From Geothrix fermentans DSM 14018 (GTDB taxonomy: Bacteria; Acidobacteriota; Holophagae; Holophagales; Holophagaceae), in assembly GCF_000428885.1 (NCBI RefSeq), contig NZ_AUAU01000026.1, positions 1 to 46,962 on the forward strand: a stretch of DNA of 46,962 nucleotides. Direction: 5' to 3'. Position 1 is the stretch's first letter. Each line of letters opens with the position of its first letter. Positions 1 to 7,476 of this stretch are shown here, one piece after another. Below the pieces are notes generated by a model, which searched no databases, was not told the origin of the DNA, and was given only the letters and a program-made list of their open reading frames with translations. The translations under genes and the position numbers were made by a program.

Positions 1-26
1 TGGACCCGAGGCCGTTTCTCCGTCAT
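1..26 (-). CDS. Possible 5' end of a gene running off the left edge
   Basis: An ATG on the minus strand at 26 opens a frame reading MTEKRPRV up to the window edge. A GGAG Shine-Dalgarno-like sequence lies 6 nt upstream of this ATG. It would follow ctaB on the same strand, so it could be the next gene of the respiratory operon. Only eight codons are visible, so no function can be given and the call rests on the ribosome binding site and position alone. Confidence 0.3.
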
Positions 27-83
27 CTCCGGCTCCAGCCTTTCATCTTGCGAACATGGGGCTGAGCTTGGCCGATAAGCAGG

Positions 84-121
84 TCCTGTTAATCCATCTT
101 TCAATCCTGTTAATCCTGTCC
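84..121. repeat. Short repeat of TCCTGTTAATCC between ctaB and the left-edge gene
   Basis: The 12-mer TCCTGTTAATCC occurs at 84-95 and again at 105-116, where it runs on into TCCTGTCC. It lies in the roughly 110-nt space downstream of ctaB. Simple AGGATTAACAGG-type repeats of this kind are scattered in many bacterial genomes. No hairpin strong enough for a terminator is evident here. Confidence 0.4.
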
Positions 122-135
122 ATGCCTTGAAAAGC

Positions 136-1029
136 TCAGCGGCTGAAGAACGGATCCAGGATGACGGCGGCGGTGAGGACGAGGGCGAAGAGGTTGATGT
201 TCATGAAGACCCGGCGATAAAGCGGGGCGTCCTGGCCCTCCCGCAGCAGCGGCAGGGAGCCGGCGATGAGCCAGACCGCGCCCAGGCCCAGCATGGCCTG
301 CGAAGGCCAGGACGTGAGCACCCGGAAGAGGGGCAGCAGGCCGCAGGCGGCGGCGGTGCCGCAGGTCCAGGTGAAGGTGAGGCGCGACAGGCGCGGCCGG
401 CCGAAGACCGAGACCAGCGTGGGGAAGCCCGCCTTCTCGTAGCCCTCGGCGTGGAGGCCCACCAGCAGCCAGAAGTGGGGCACCTGCCAGATGAAGAAGA
501 CGAAGGCCAGGGCCAGGACCGAGGGATCCGCCACGCTGCCGCCCGCGGCGGTCCAGCCGATGGCCGGGGGCAGGGCCCCGATGAGCGAACCCGGCACCAC
601 CGCGAAGGGGCTCACGCGCTTGAGGGGCGTGTAGAAGCCGTTGTACCAACCCAGGGCCAGGGCCCCCAGCAGGGCGGAGGTGAGGTTGTGGGCGGCCAGC
701 AGCACCAGGAAACCGGAGACGGCGAGGATCACCGCCACAAGGGTCGCCCGGCCCGCGGTGATGTCGCCGTGGGGGATGGGCCGGCCGGCGGTGCGGGGCA
801 TCATCGCATCGTAGCGGCGCTCCTGCACCTCGTTGAGGGCGCTGCTGCCCATGGCGAGGAGCAGGATGCCGAGCAGCGTGGTGATCAGCCCGGCATCCGC
901 CCCGCGCAGGAAGGCCACGTAGCCCGCCGCCGCCGTGAAGGTGGAGGCCCCGGAGATGCGCAGCTTGGTCAGCTCCAGGAAGGTCGAGACCGGACTGGGT
1001 TTGGGAAGGGCCACGGTGGCTGCGCTCAA
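136..1029 (-). CDS. ctaB: Protoheme IX farnesyltransferase (heme O synthase)
   Basis: This 297-residue membrane protein of the UbiA prenyltransferase family transfers a farnesyl group to heme b to give heme O, the precursor of the heme A used by aa3 oxidases. The first prenyl-diphosphate-binding motif is visible as N66-E-V-Q-E-R-R-Y-D74, followed by the family's RT-x-x-RP segment (R79-T80...R83-P84). Multiple hydrophobic helices cover the rest and the length is normal. It is the last recognised gene of the act-cox operon, 172 nt after coxB, and a long inverted repeat occupies that gap. No heme A synthase (CtaA) is present in the window, so that step must be encoded elsewhere. Confidence 0.95.
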   Translation of the reverse strand: MSAATVALPKPSPVSTFLELTKLRISGASTFTAAAGYVAFLRGADAGLITTLLGILLLAMGSSALNEVQERRYDAMMPRTAGRPIPHGDITAGRATLVAVILAVSGFLVLLAAHNLTSALLGALALGWYNGFYTPLKRVSPFAVVPGSLIGALPPAIGWTAAGGSVADPSVLALAFVFFIWQVPHFWLLVGLHAEGYEKAGFPTLVSVFGRPRLSRLTFTWTCGTAAACGLLPLFRVLTSWPSQAMLGLGAVWLIAGSLPLLREGQDAPLYRRVFMNINLFALVLTAAVILDPFFSR

Positions 1030-1070
1030 TGGGACTCGCTTGAAGGATGTGGCAGGGTTGGGACTTCTTA

Positions 1071-1200
1071 ATAGCGGAACACCGAGGACACAGAAGGCTC
1101 GCAGGGAGGCACAGAGGAAAAAGCAAAGCGATTTGTTTCTGCTCCTTTTCAGTTCTCTGTGTCCTTTGTGCGATCTCCGCGTCCTCTGTGTTCCGCTTTT
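1071..1200. repeat. Long imperfect inverted repeat between coxB and ctaB
   Basis: The arms are about 1071-1117 and 1155-1200. The left arm starts with AGCGGAACACCGAGGACACAG and the right arm is its imperfect reverse complement, ending in CTGTGTTCCGCT. The sequence between the arms is unstructured. The element fills the gap between two co-directional genes of the oxidase operon. It resembles the other purine-rich-arm inverted repeats of this window (19977-20039, 26541-26746, 36841-36909, 37612-37806). It could attenuate transcription into ctaB or stabilise mRNA; neither is shown by the sequence. Confidence 0.7.
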
Positions 1201-1201
1201 C

Positions 1202-2158
1202 TTAGTTCAAAGTCTTGATGTAGCGCACGACCTCGCTCAGTTCCTGCTCCGTCATGGGCGTCTGGGGCATGGCGGGCGGATAGCCGCGCACCACCTGCTC
1301 CATCGGGTTGGTGATGGCCCGGCGGAGGTAGGCCTCGTCCACGGTGACCTGGCGCATGGCGCCGGCCACGAGGACCTCCTCCTGCCGGCCGTAGAGGGCC
1401 TTGAGGGTGGGGCCCACCTTGGGCTTGCCGTCCACGGAGTGGCAGGCGAGGCAGCCCTTGGAGGTGAGCACGGCGAGGCCCGGGGGAAGGTCCTTGAGGT
1501 CCGGGTGGGCCTCCGCGGCGCGGAGGGCCTTGCCGGGCTCCGGGGCGTCCTCGCCGCCGAAGTACCAGGCCTTGAACTCGTCCTCGGGCACCACGATGAC
1601 CTTGCTCAGCATGAGGCTGTGGTCCACGCCGCAGATGACCGTGCACTCGATGTCGTACGAGCCCAGCTTGGTGGCCTGGAACCAGGTGGTGTTGGTGCGG
1701 GCCGGCACGGCGTCGATCTTGAGACGGAAGGAGGGGATGAAGAACCCGTGCACCACGTCGGCGCTGTGGACCTCCATCTTCATGGGCTTGTTGATGGGGG
1801 CGAAGAGCACCTTGCTCTTCTTGCCGTTGGGGTATTCGAAGGACCAGCTCCACTGGCGGGCCGTGACCTTCACGGCCATGGCGTCGCGCGGGGCCTGGCG
1901 CATGTACTCGTAGTTGGTCCAGCCGTAGTAGAAGATCGTCAGGAACAGGACGAGGGGGATGCTGGTCCACAGGAGCTCGAGGCCCAGGTGGCCCTCGATC
2001 TGCTCGGCCACGGGGTGGCGCTTCTTGCTGTAGCGCACCACGAAATAGATCATCAGGGCCGTGATGAAGATGAGGAACGCCACGGATAGGCCGAACACGT
2101 AGAAGAAGACCGCGTCGGACTTCTGGGCCGAGAGGGCGGCTTGGTTCATCCAGTCCAT
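1202..2158 (-). CDS. coxB: Cytochrome c oxidase subunit II with fused cytochrome c domain (caa3 type)
   Basis: Subunit II of the heme-copper oxidase carries the CuA site that accepts electrons. The 318 residues show two N-terminal transmembrane helices (about 18-42 and 62-80). A cupredoxin domain follows, with CuA ligands H137, C172, C176, H180 and M183 in the usual CxxxCxxxHxxM pattern. A C-terminal class I cytochrome c domain follows, with CLACH at 236-240 and M297 as the likely axial ligand. This fusion defines the caa3 type, so electrons can pass from alternative complex III without a soluble cytochrome. There is no obvious N-terminal lipobox. coxD lies 7 nt upstream in the operon. Confidence 0.96.
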   Translation of the reverse strand: MDWMNQAALSAQKSDAVFFYVFGLSVAFLIFITALMIYFVVRYSKKRHPVAEQIEGHLGLELLWTSIPLVLFLTIFYYGWTNYEYMRQAPRDAMAVKVTARQWSWSFEYPNGKKSKVLFAPINKPMKMEVHSADVVHGFFIPSFRLKIDAVPARTNTTWFQATKLGSYDIECTVICGVDHSLMLSKVIVVPEDEFKAWYFGGEDAPEPGKALRAAEAHPDLKDLPPGLAVLTSKGCLACHSVDGKPKVGPTLKALYGRQEEVLVAGAMRQVTVDEAYLRRAITNPMEQVVRGYPPAMPQTPMTEQELSEVVRYIKTLN

Positions 2159-2165
2159 GGGTGCC

Positions 2166-2465
2166 TCAGTGGAAAGCGACGTCGGAGAAGAGCAGGGCGA
2201 AGAAGATCAGCAGCGTGCCCAGGGTGACCAGGACCACAATCTTGAGCAGCGGCCCCTCGTACTTCAGGTGCATGAAGAAGTAGAAGACCAGGCCCGCCTT
2301 GAGGGGGGTCAGCGTGAGCAGGCCCCAGACGGCATAGGTCTGGCCCAGGTGGCTGACGCCCACCAGGGCGCCCGTGAGGATCAGCAGGGCCACCCAGACC
2401 TTGATGAAGGTGCCGTAGCCGGGGTGCTCGGCGTGGGCTTCTGTGGAATGGATGGTTTCACTCAT
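2166..2465 (-). CDS. coxD: Cytochrome c oxidase subunit IV (small membrane subunit)
   Basis: This 99-residue protein has three predicted membrane helices and the FFMHLKYE segment typical of prokaryotic cytochrome c oxidase subunit IV (caa3/bo3 CyoD-like family). It is a structural subunit without redox centres and probably helps assembly around subunit I. It lies between coxC and coxB in the operon, 89 nt after coxC and 7 nt before coxB. Both the size and the position match the family. Confidence 0.9.
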   Translation of the reverse strand: MSETIHSTEAHAEHPGYGTFIKVWVALLILTGALVGVSHLGQTYAVWGLLTLTPLKAGLVFYFFMHLKYEGPLLKIVVLVTLGTLLIFFALLFSDVAFH

Positions 2466-2554
2466 GGGGGTTCCTCAAACCGAGCATCCAGCTTGGCTGG
2501 AAGCGAGGTGGGGGGCACGGGGGTGTGCGCACAGCGCGGGACCCCCGGAGAGCA

Positions 2555-3157
2555 TCAGGCGGCGAGATAGAACAGGGGGAGGAGGAAGATCCAGATCACG
2601 TCCACCAGGTGCCAGTAGAGGCCGCCGTTCTCCAGATGCACGTAGCGGTCCTGACGGATGCGGTCCGTGGCCACCCACCAGAGCATGACGCCCAGCACCG
2701 AGAGCCCGGCGATGACGTGGAGCCCGTGGAGGCCGGTCATGGTGAAGTAGAGGCCGAAGAACACCTGCTCCCCCGGGGGCAGCGTGGCCAGATGGGGGGC
2801 GTTCGGGTAGAGGCCGTGGTGGAACTTGGCGGCCCACTCGAAGGACTTGATGACCAGGAAGGTGAGGCCCAGACCCAGGGTGGTGCCCAGGAAGGCCATG
2901 GCCCGCTTCTTCTCGGCCCGCTGGATGGCCACGATGGCGAGCACCACCGTGAGGCTGCTGGTGAGCAGCACGAGCGTGTTGATGACGCCCAGGGTGGCGT
3001 TCAGTTCCATGCCGCCGTGGTGGAACTCGATGGGGTACTTGTACCGCATGTACGAGTAGCCGATGAAGAGGCCGCCGAAGAGGACGATCTCCGTCACCAG
3101 GAACAGCCACATGCCGAGCCGGGCGCCGAAGTCGTCGCGGTGGACGTGCTCACTCAT
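2555..3157 (-). CDS. coxC: Cytochrome c oxidase subunit III
   Basis: The 200-residue protein has five predicted membrane helices. It carries subunit III signatures: the ARLGMWLFLVTEIVLF opening, the GLHGLHV segment and the C-terminal YWHLVDVIWIFLLPLFYL helix. The start is set at the ATG that overlaps the coxA stop codon by 4 nt (ATGA), which also fits the homologous N-terminus. The open frame continues far upstream antisense to nothing meaningful and in the wrong frame across coxA, so longer starts are rejected. This is the short, five-helix form usual for caa3 oxidases. Confidence 0.95.
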   Translation of the reverse strand: MSEHVHRDDFGARLGMWLFLVTEIVLFGGLFIGYSYMRYKYPIEFHHGGMELNATLGVINTLVLLTSSLTVVLAIVAIQRAEKKRAMAFLGTTLGLGLTFLVIKSFEWAAKFHHGLYPNAPHLATLPPGEQVFFGLYFTMTGLHGLHVIAGLSVLGVMLWWVATDRIRQDRYVHLENGGLYWHLVDVIWIFLLPLFYLAA

Positions 3158-4779
3158 TTGGACTCCTGCTCGAAGTGGTAGGGGCCGTGGGTGATGGTGG
3201 GGATGGTCTCGAAGTTCTCCAGGGGGGGCGGGCTGGGGATGGTCCACTCCAGGGTCACGCCGCCCCAGGGATTGTCCTCGGCCTTCCCGCCCTTGAAGAG
3301 CGCGTAGAGCAGCGCACCGAAGAACATCAGGAGGCCCAGCACCAGGAACCAGCTGCCCACGGTGGCCACCACATGCATGGTGTGGAACTGGGGCAGGTGC
3401 ACGTAGTAGCGGCGGGGCATGCCCATCATGCCGAGGATCAGCATGCCGAAGTAGAGCATGTTGAAGCCGATGAACATGGGGAACCAGGAGGCGTAGATGG
3501 CCTTCTTGGAGTACATCTTCCCGAACATCTTGGGGAACCAGTAGAGCAGGGCCGCGAAGAGGCCCATGCCGGTGCCGCCGAACATCACGTAGTGGAAGTG
3601 CCCCACGATGAAGTAGGTGTCGTGGATGTGCACGTTGATGGCCAGGGCGCCCTGCATGACGCCCGTGAGGCCGCCGATGGCGAAGAGGAAGATGAAGGTC
3701 AGCGCGAAGAGCAGGGGCGGCTGGAAGTCGATGCTGCCCTTGTAGAGGGTGGCGACCCAGTTGAAGACCTTGATGGCGCTGGGCACGGCCACGATCATCG
3801 TCAGCAGCGAGAAGACCATGTTGGCCACGCTGCTCATGCCCGAGGTGAACATGTGGTGGGCCCACACCAGGCTGCCCACGCCGGCGATGGCCATGCTGGA
3901 GAAGGCGATGGCGCCATAGCCGAAGATGGTGCGCTTGGCGAAGGTGGGGATGATCTCGGTGATGGCGCCCATGGCCGGCAGGATCATGATGTAGACCGCC
4001 GGGTGGGAGTAGATCCAGAAGAGGTGCTGGTAGAGCAGGGGATCGCCGCCCTTGGCGGGATCGAAGATGCCGATGCCGAAGAACCGCTCCAGGATCACCA
4101 GCACCAGGGTGATGGCCACGATGGGGGTGGCCAGCAGCTGGATCCAGGAGGTGGAGTAGAGGGCCCAGCACATGAGGGGCATGCGGAACCACTTCATGCC
4201 CGGGGCCCGCAGGCGGTGGATGGTGGTGATGAAGTTGATGCCCGTGAGCATGGACGAGAAGCCCAGGATGAAGGCGGCGAACACCGCCAGGCTCACGTTG
4301 GTGCCGGTCTTCAGGCTGAAGGGGGCGTAGAAGGACCAGCCGGTGTCCGGAGCGCCGCCGCCCGTGAAGAGGGACAGCACGGCGAGGATGGCGCCGGCCA
4401 TGAAGAAGTACCAGGAGGCCAGGTTCAGCCGCGGGAAGGCCACGTCCTTGGCGCCGATGAGGATGGGCAGGAAGAAGTTTCCGAAGATGGCCGGCAGGCC
4501 CGGGATCACGAACAGGAAGATCATGATCACGCCGTGAACCGTGAACAGGGCGTTGTAGGTCTGGGCTGTGATCAGGTGCTGGAAGGAGGTCAGCTGGACC
4601 AGGCGCATGACGAAGCCGATGCCCATGCCCACCAGGAAGAAGGCGATCATGGAGTAGAGGTAGAGCACCCCGATGCGCTTGTGGTCCGTGGTGGTCAGCC
4701 AGGCCATGAGGCCCTTGCGCGAGCCCGTGTCCACCAGGTAGCTGGGCTGGGGTTGGGCGGTGGCGGCGTGGGTGGTCAT
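3154..4779 (-). CDS. coxA: Cytochrome c oxidase subunit I, A2 type
   Basis: This is the catalytic subunit of the aa3-type oxygen reductase, 541 residues with about 12 helices. Heme ligands H82 and H396 and CuB ligands H259, H308 and H309 are visible, as is H394 for the high-spin heme (HDTYFIVGHFHY region, 386-397). The helix VI motif reads Y257-S258-H259-P260-A261-V262-Y263. The D-channel glutamate of A1 oxidases is therefore replaced by the YS pair that defines A2-type enzymes such as that of Rhodothermus. Y263 is the expected His-Tyr cross-link residue. The gene overlaps SCO upstream and coxC downstream by 4 nt each, implying translational coupling. Confidence 0.97.
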   Translation of the reverse strand: MTTHAATAQPQPSYLVDTGSRKGLMAWLTTTDHKRIGVLYLYSMIAFFLVGMGIGFVMRLVQLTSFQHLITAQTYNALFTVHGVIMIFLFVIPGLPAIFGNFFLPILIGAKDVAFPRLNLASWYFFMAGAILAVLSLFTGGGAPDTGWSFYAPFSLKTGTNVSLAVFAAFILGFSSMLTGINFITTIHRLRAPGMKWFRMPLMCWALYSTSWIQLLATPIVAITLVLVILERFFGIGIFDPAKGGDPLLYQHLFWIYSHPAVYIMILPAMGAITEIIPTFAKRTIFGYGAIAFSSMAIAGVGSLVWAHHMFTSGMSSVANMVFSLLTMIVAVPSAIKVFNWVATLYKGSIDFQPPLLFALTFIFLFAIGGLTGVMQGALAINVHIHDTYFIVGHFHYVMFGGTGMGLFAALLYWFPKMFGKMYSKKAIYASWFPMFIGFNMLYFGMLILGMMGMPRRYYVHLPQFHTMHVVATVGSWFLVLGLLMFFGALLYALFKGGKAEDNPWGGVTLEWTIPSPPPLENFETIPTITHGPYHFEQESK

Positions 4780-5630
4780 TCGGCCTCCTGGGACTTGGGC
4801 TTGCGGCCCCGGCGGATGAGGACGGCCACGTAGATCAGCGCCGCCAGGATGATGACGGTGGCGCTGATGGCCGTGGTGTTCAGGACGTACTTGCGCCCCG
4901 CCGGGTCATAGCTGAAGCAGAACTTCAGGAACTTGTTGATGGTGGGCTGGGCCTCGCCCCGCCCGGCCTCCTGGGCCGCCAGCTGGAGGTCCGCCGGCAG
5001 GTAGGTGACGCCGTACATGTACCGGGTGACCTTCCCCTGGGGGCTGAGGAAGATGATGGCGGCGGCATGCACGAAGTCGTCGCCCACCTGCTTGAATTTG
5101 AAGCCCACAGCATCGGCCAGGGCGCGGCTGGTGGCATCGGGGCCCGTGAGGAAGCGCCAGGCGGCCGGAGGGAAGGGGCGGGTGAGCTCGCCCAGGTAGT
5201 TGGTGCGCTTCTGGGCCGCCATCTCCGGCGTGTCCCGCCCGTCGAAGCTGACCGTGATGACCTGGAAGTCCTTGCCGGGGTCGGCTTGGGTGCGGTTCAG
5301 CACCTCGACCACGCCGTTGAGCTGGGGGGTGCAGATGCCGGCGCAGCGGAAGTAGTTCAGGGTCAGGATGGTGGGCTTGTCGATGAGCTGGCGGAGCGTG
5401 ACGGGGCTGCCGTCCTCGGCCTTGAAGGCCAGGTCCAGGGGCACGGAGGCGCCCAGCTTCTCGTCGATGCCCACTTCCTGGGGCGTGAAGGAGGGCGTGG
5501 CCGGGCCTTCGACAGGCCGGGGAGCCGGGGCCGGGGGCGGCGTGGGGGCCTGGGCCTGGGCGGGAGCGCAGAGGAGCGCCGCGGCCAGGGCCAGGGACGA
5601 AAGGGTGACGGGGATCTGGCAGAGGTTCAT
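4776..5630 (-). CDS. SCO1/SenC-family copper chaperone
   Basis: SCO proteins deliver copper to the CuA site of cytochrome oxidase. The 284 residues open with a Sec signal peptide (hydrophobic 8-24, Ala-Gln-Ala end) and a Pro-rich linker. A thioredoxin-like domain follows, with the copper site C96-AGI-C100 and H188. The protein is longer than a minimal SCO because it ends in a C-terminal membrane helix (about 255-275) and a basic tail, so it is anchored by its C-terminus. It sits directly before coxA with a 4-nt overlap and 4 nt into the preceding cytochrome c gene, which suits a co-produced assembly factor. Confidence 0.9.
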   Translation of the reverse strand: MNLCQIPVTLSSLALAAALLCAPAQAQAPTPPPAPAPRPVEGPATPSFTPQEVGIDEKLGASVPLDLAFKAEDGSPVTLRQLIDKPTILTLNYFRCAGICTPQLNGVVEVLNRTQADPGKDFQVITVSFDGRDTPEMAAQKRTNYLGELTRPFPPAAWRFLTGPDATSRALADAVGFKFKQVGDDFVHAAAIIFLSPQGKVTRYMYGVTYLPADLQLAAQEAGRGEAQPTINKFLKFCFSYDPAGRKYVLNTTAISATVIILAALIYVAVLIRRGRKPKSQEAE

Positions 5631-6319
5631 GGCCGGCCTTCCGGGTGGGCTTCGGCGTACTCGCGGCAGAGGAGGTCCACGGCGCGGGAGACGGGGATGC
5701 GGTTGGGGACCACCTCGCCGGCGCTGGCGAACAGCTTCTCCATGGCGGCGAGGGCCTTGGGATCACTGGCGCCGTGGTCGAAGGCGCCCAGGGACTGCAC
5801 CACGTGGACCAGGGCCATGCGGTCCCGCTTGGAGAGGTCCGTGTAGGCCACCATGGAGCTGCCCTTGATGCCCTCGTTCAGGGTCTTGTAGATGTCCTCG
5901 ACCCGGGTGCCGTTCTTCCAGCCCGCGCTCTGGGTGAAGTTGCGGGGCGTGGGGTTGAGGCCCTTGCCGCCGGGACCGTCGCCCTTGCCGTCGGGTCCGT
6001 GGCAGGTGGCGCAGGTCTGGGCGTAGATGGCCTTGCCCCGGGCCATGAGGGCCGGGTTCGGCGTCATCACCGTGGCGGGGTCGATGGGCGGGATGACCTG
6101 CCGGGCTTGGGCGGGGTACTCCGTGGGGTCCAGCCAGCCCGTCTCGCCCTGCACGGCCTGCACCGGGGCCCCGGTGGTGGCCGTGTGGGCCTGGTAGCGC
6201 AGGCCGGGCAGCACGGTGAAGCCGAAGAAGGCGGCGATGAAGATGAAGCAGACCACCACCAGGAGGGCGGAGAGGAGGCGCTTCAGCTCGTCGGGGGAGA
6301 GGTAGTCGTGGATCTTCAT
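5627..6319 (-). CDS. Membrane-anchored monoheme cytochrome c (second ActE-like subunit)
   Basis: The 230-residue protein has an N-terminal membrane helix (about 15-40) followed by a periplasmic class I cytochrome c domain with heme motif C103-AT-C106-H107. The start ATG at 6319 overlaps the actF stop by 4 nt; a longer frame upstream lies inside actF and is rejected. It lies between actF and SCO. The actD product already has an ActE-type cytochrome domain at its C-terminus, so this is an additional heme carrier. It may bridge alternative complex III to the caa3 oxidase; that role is inference. Confidence 0.9.
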   Translation of the reverse strand: MKIHDYLSPDELKRLLSALLVVVCFIFIAAFFGFTVLPGLRYQAHTATTGAPVQAVQGETGWLDPTEYPAQARQVIPPIDPATVMTPNPALMARGKAIYAQTCATCHGPDGKGDGPGGKGLNPTPRNFTQSAGWKNGTRVEDIYKTLNEGIKGSSMVAYTDLSKRDRMALVHVVQSLGAFDHGASDPKALAAMEKLFASAGEVVPNRIPVSRAVDLLCREYAEAHPEGRP

Positions 6320-7476
6320 AGACGGAACTCCAGGCCCTCGCGCAGGAAGGGGTCGCCGGCCGGCATGTCCTCGCCCTTCTGCATGGCGCCGCGGATCCAC
6401 AGGAGGATCCCGCCCAGGAAGAAGAGGGCGAAGCTGAGCTCGGGCCAGGAGAAGCGGGGGCTGGCACCGAGGATGGGGAAGATGAGCCAGTAGATGTCGA
6501 GCGTGTGGGCGCCGAGCATCAGGTAGGCCACCCGGCGGAGGCGCCGGGGGTCCTTCTTCGCGTCCCGGGTCACCAGGGCGAAGAAGGGCAGGACGAAGTG
6601 CAGGCTCGCCAGGGCGATGGTGATGAGCCGCCAGGCGCCCTGGAGCCGGACCTTGTACCAGATGACCTCGTCCGGCAGGTTCGCGTACCACATGAGCATG
6701 TACTGGGCGAAGCCGATGTAGGACCAGAACACCGTGAAGGCGAAGAGGAAGCCGCCCAGGTTGTAGAGGTGGTCGCCCTTCACGCCCTCCAGCCGCCCCT
6801 CGTCCTGGAGGTGCAGGACCGAGAGGGACGTGGCCGCCAGGCCACTGAGGAAGGCCCCGGCGAAGACGTAGACGCCGAAGATGTCGCTGTACCACTCAGG
6901 CGTCAGGCCCGACAGCCAGTCGAAGGCCACGAGGGTGATCACGAGGGCGAAGATGGCCATGAAGGCGGGCGCGAACTTGCGGGCCTTGAAGTTGAAGGCG
7001 GGATCCTTGGTGGTGTCCTGCCTGAGGGAGCCGCCCACCAGTACCCAGAGGCCCAGGATGCAGAGAGCCAGGGCGATCACCGTGCGCACGGAGAAGAAGG
7101 GCAGGCTCAGCCAGAAGGCCTTGCCGGCCAGGATCGGGTGGTGGGCCGCCTCGGGCCGGGTGCCGGGGTAGAGCACCGGCAAAGCCGCCAGGGCGATGAG
7201 GCCCACGGGGACCGCGGGGATCAGCAGGGTGGCCAGGCGCTCGGGGATGCGCCGCACGGGCACGCTCCACTTGGCGTTGACCAGGTGCTCGAGGGCCACG
7301 ATGAAGAGCGAGCCCAGGCCCAGGGTGAAGAGCAGCACGAACCAGAGGATCCAGTTGGCCCAGAAGCGCTCGGGGCCGGCAGAGGCATAGGTGCCGAGGA
7401 CGCCCAGGGCGCCCAGGGCGACGGCACCCCAGAGCCAGGAGGAGGGCAGGTTGGAGGTGTTCTTGTTCGGGCTCAT
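6316..7476 (-). CDS. actF: Alternative complex III subunit ActF (NrfD-like membrane subunit)
   Basis: The 386-residue polytopic protein has about ten predicted helices. It matches the shorter of the two NrfD/PsrC-like subunits of alternative complex III (quinol:cytochrome c oxidoreductase). ActF packs against ActC in the membrane and is thought to take part in quinol binding or proton movement. The start MSPNKNTS at 7476 gives a 4-nt ATGA overlap with actDE; the frame upstream of it is a shadow of that gene. Position after actDE and before the extra cytochrome agrees with the usual act order. Confidence 0.92.
   Translation of the reverse strand: MSPNKNTSNLPSSWLWGAVALGALGVLGTYASAGPERFWANWILWFVLLFTLGLGSLFIVALEHLVNAKWSVPVRRIPERLATLLIPAVPVGLIALAALPVLYPGTRPEAAHHPILAGKAFWLSLPFFSVRTVIALALCILGLWVLVGGSLRQDTTKDPAFNFKARKFAPAFMAIFALVITLVAFDWLSGLTPEWYSDIFGVYVFAGAFLSGLAATSLSVLHLQDEGRLEGVKGDHLYNLGGFLFAFTVFWSYIGFAQYMLMWYANLPDEVIWYKVRLQGAWRLITIALASLHFVLPFFALVTRDAKKDPRRLRRVAYLMLGAHTLDIYWLIFPILGASPRFSWPELSFALFFLGGILLWIRGAMQKGEDMPAGDPFLREGLEFRL

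Noticed and set aside
84-121. Possible CRISPR-like spacing of the TCCTGTTAATCC repeat
   Set aside because: There are only two copies, 21 nt apart, with no spacer series or cas genes.
2555-4192. A 545-codon frame that includes coxC and runs upstream through coxA
   Set aside because: Everything beyond 3157 is a shadow of coxA in another frame, with a low-complexity His/Arg/Gly-rich product; the ATGA junction marks the true start of coxC.
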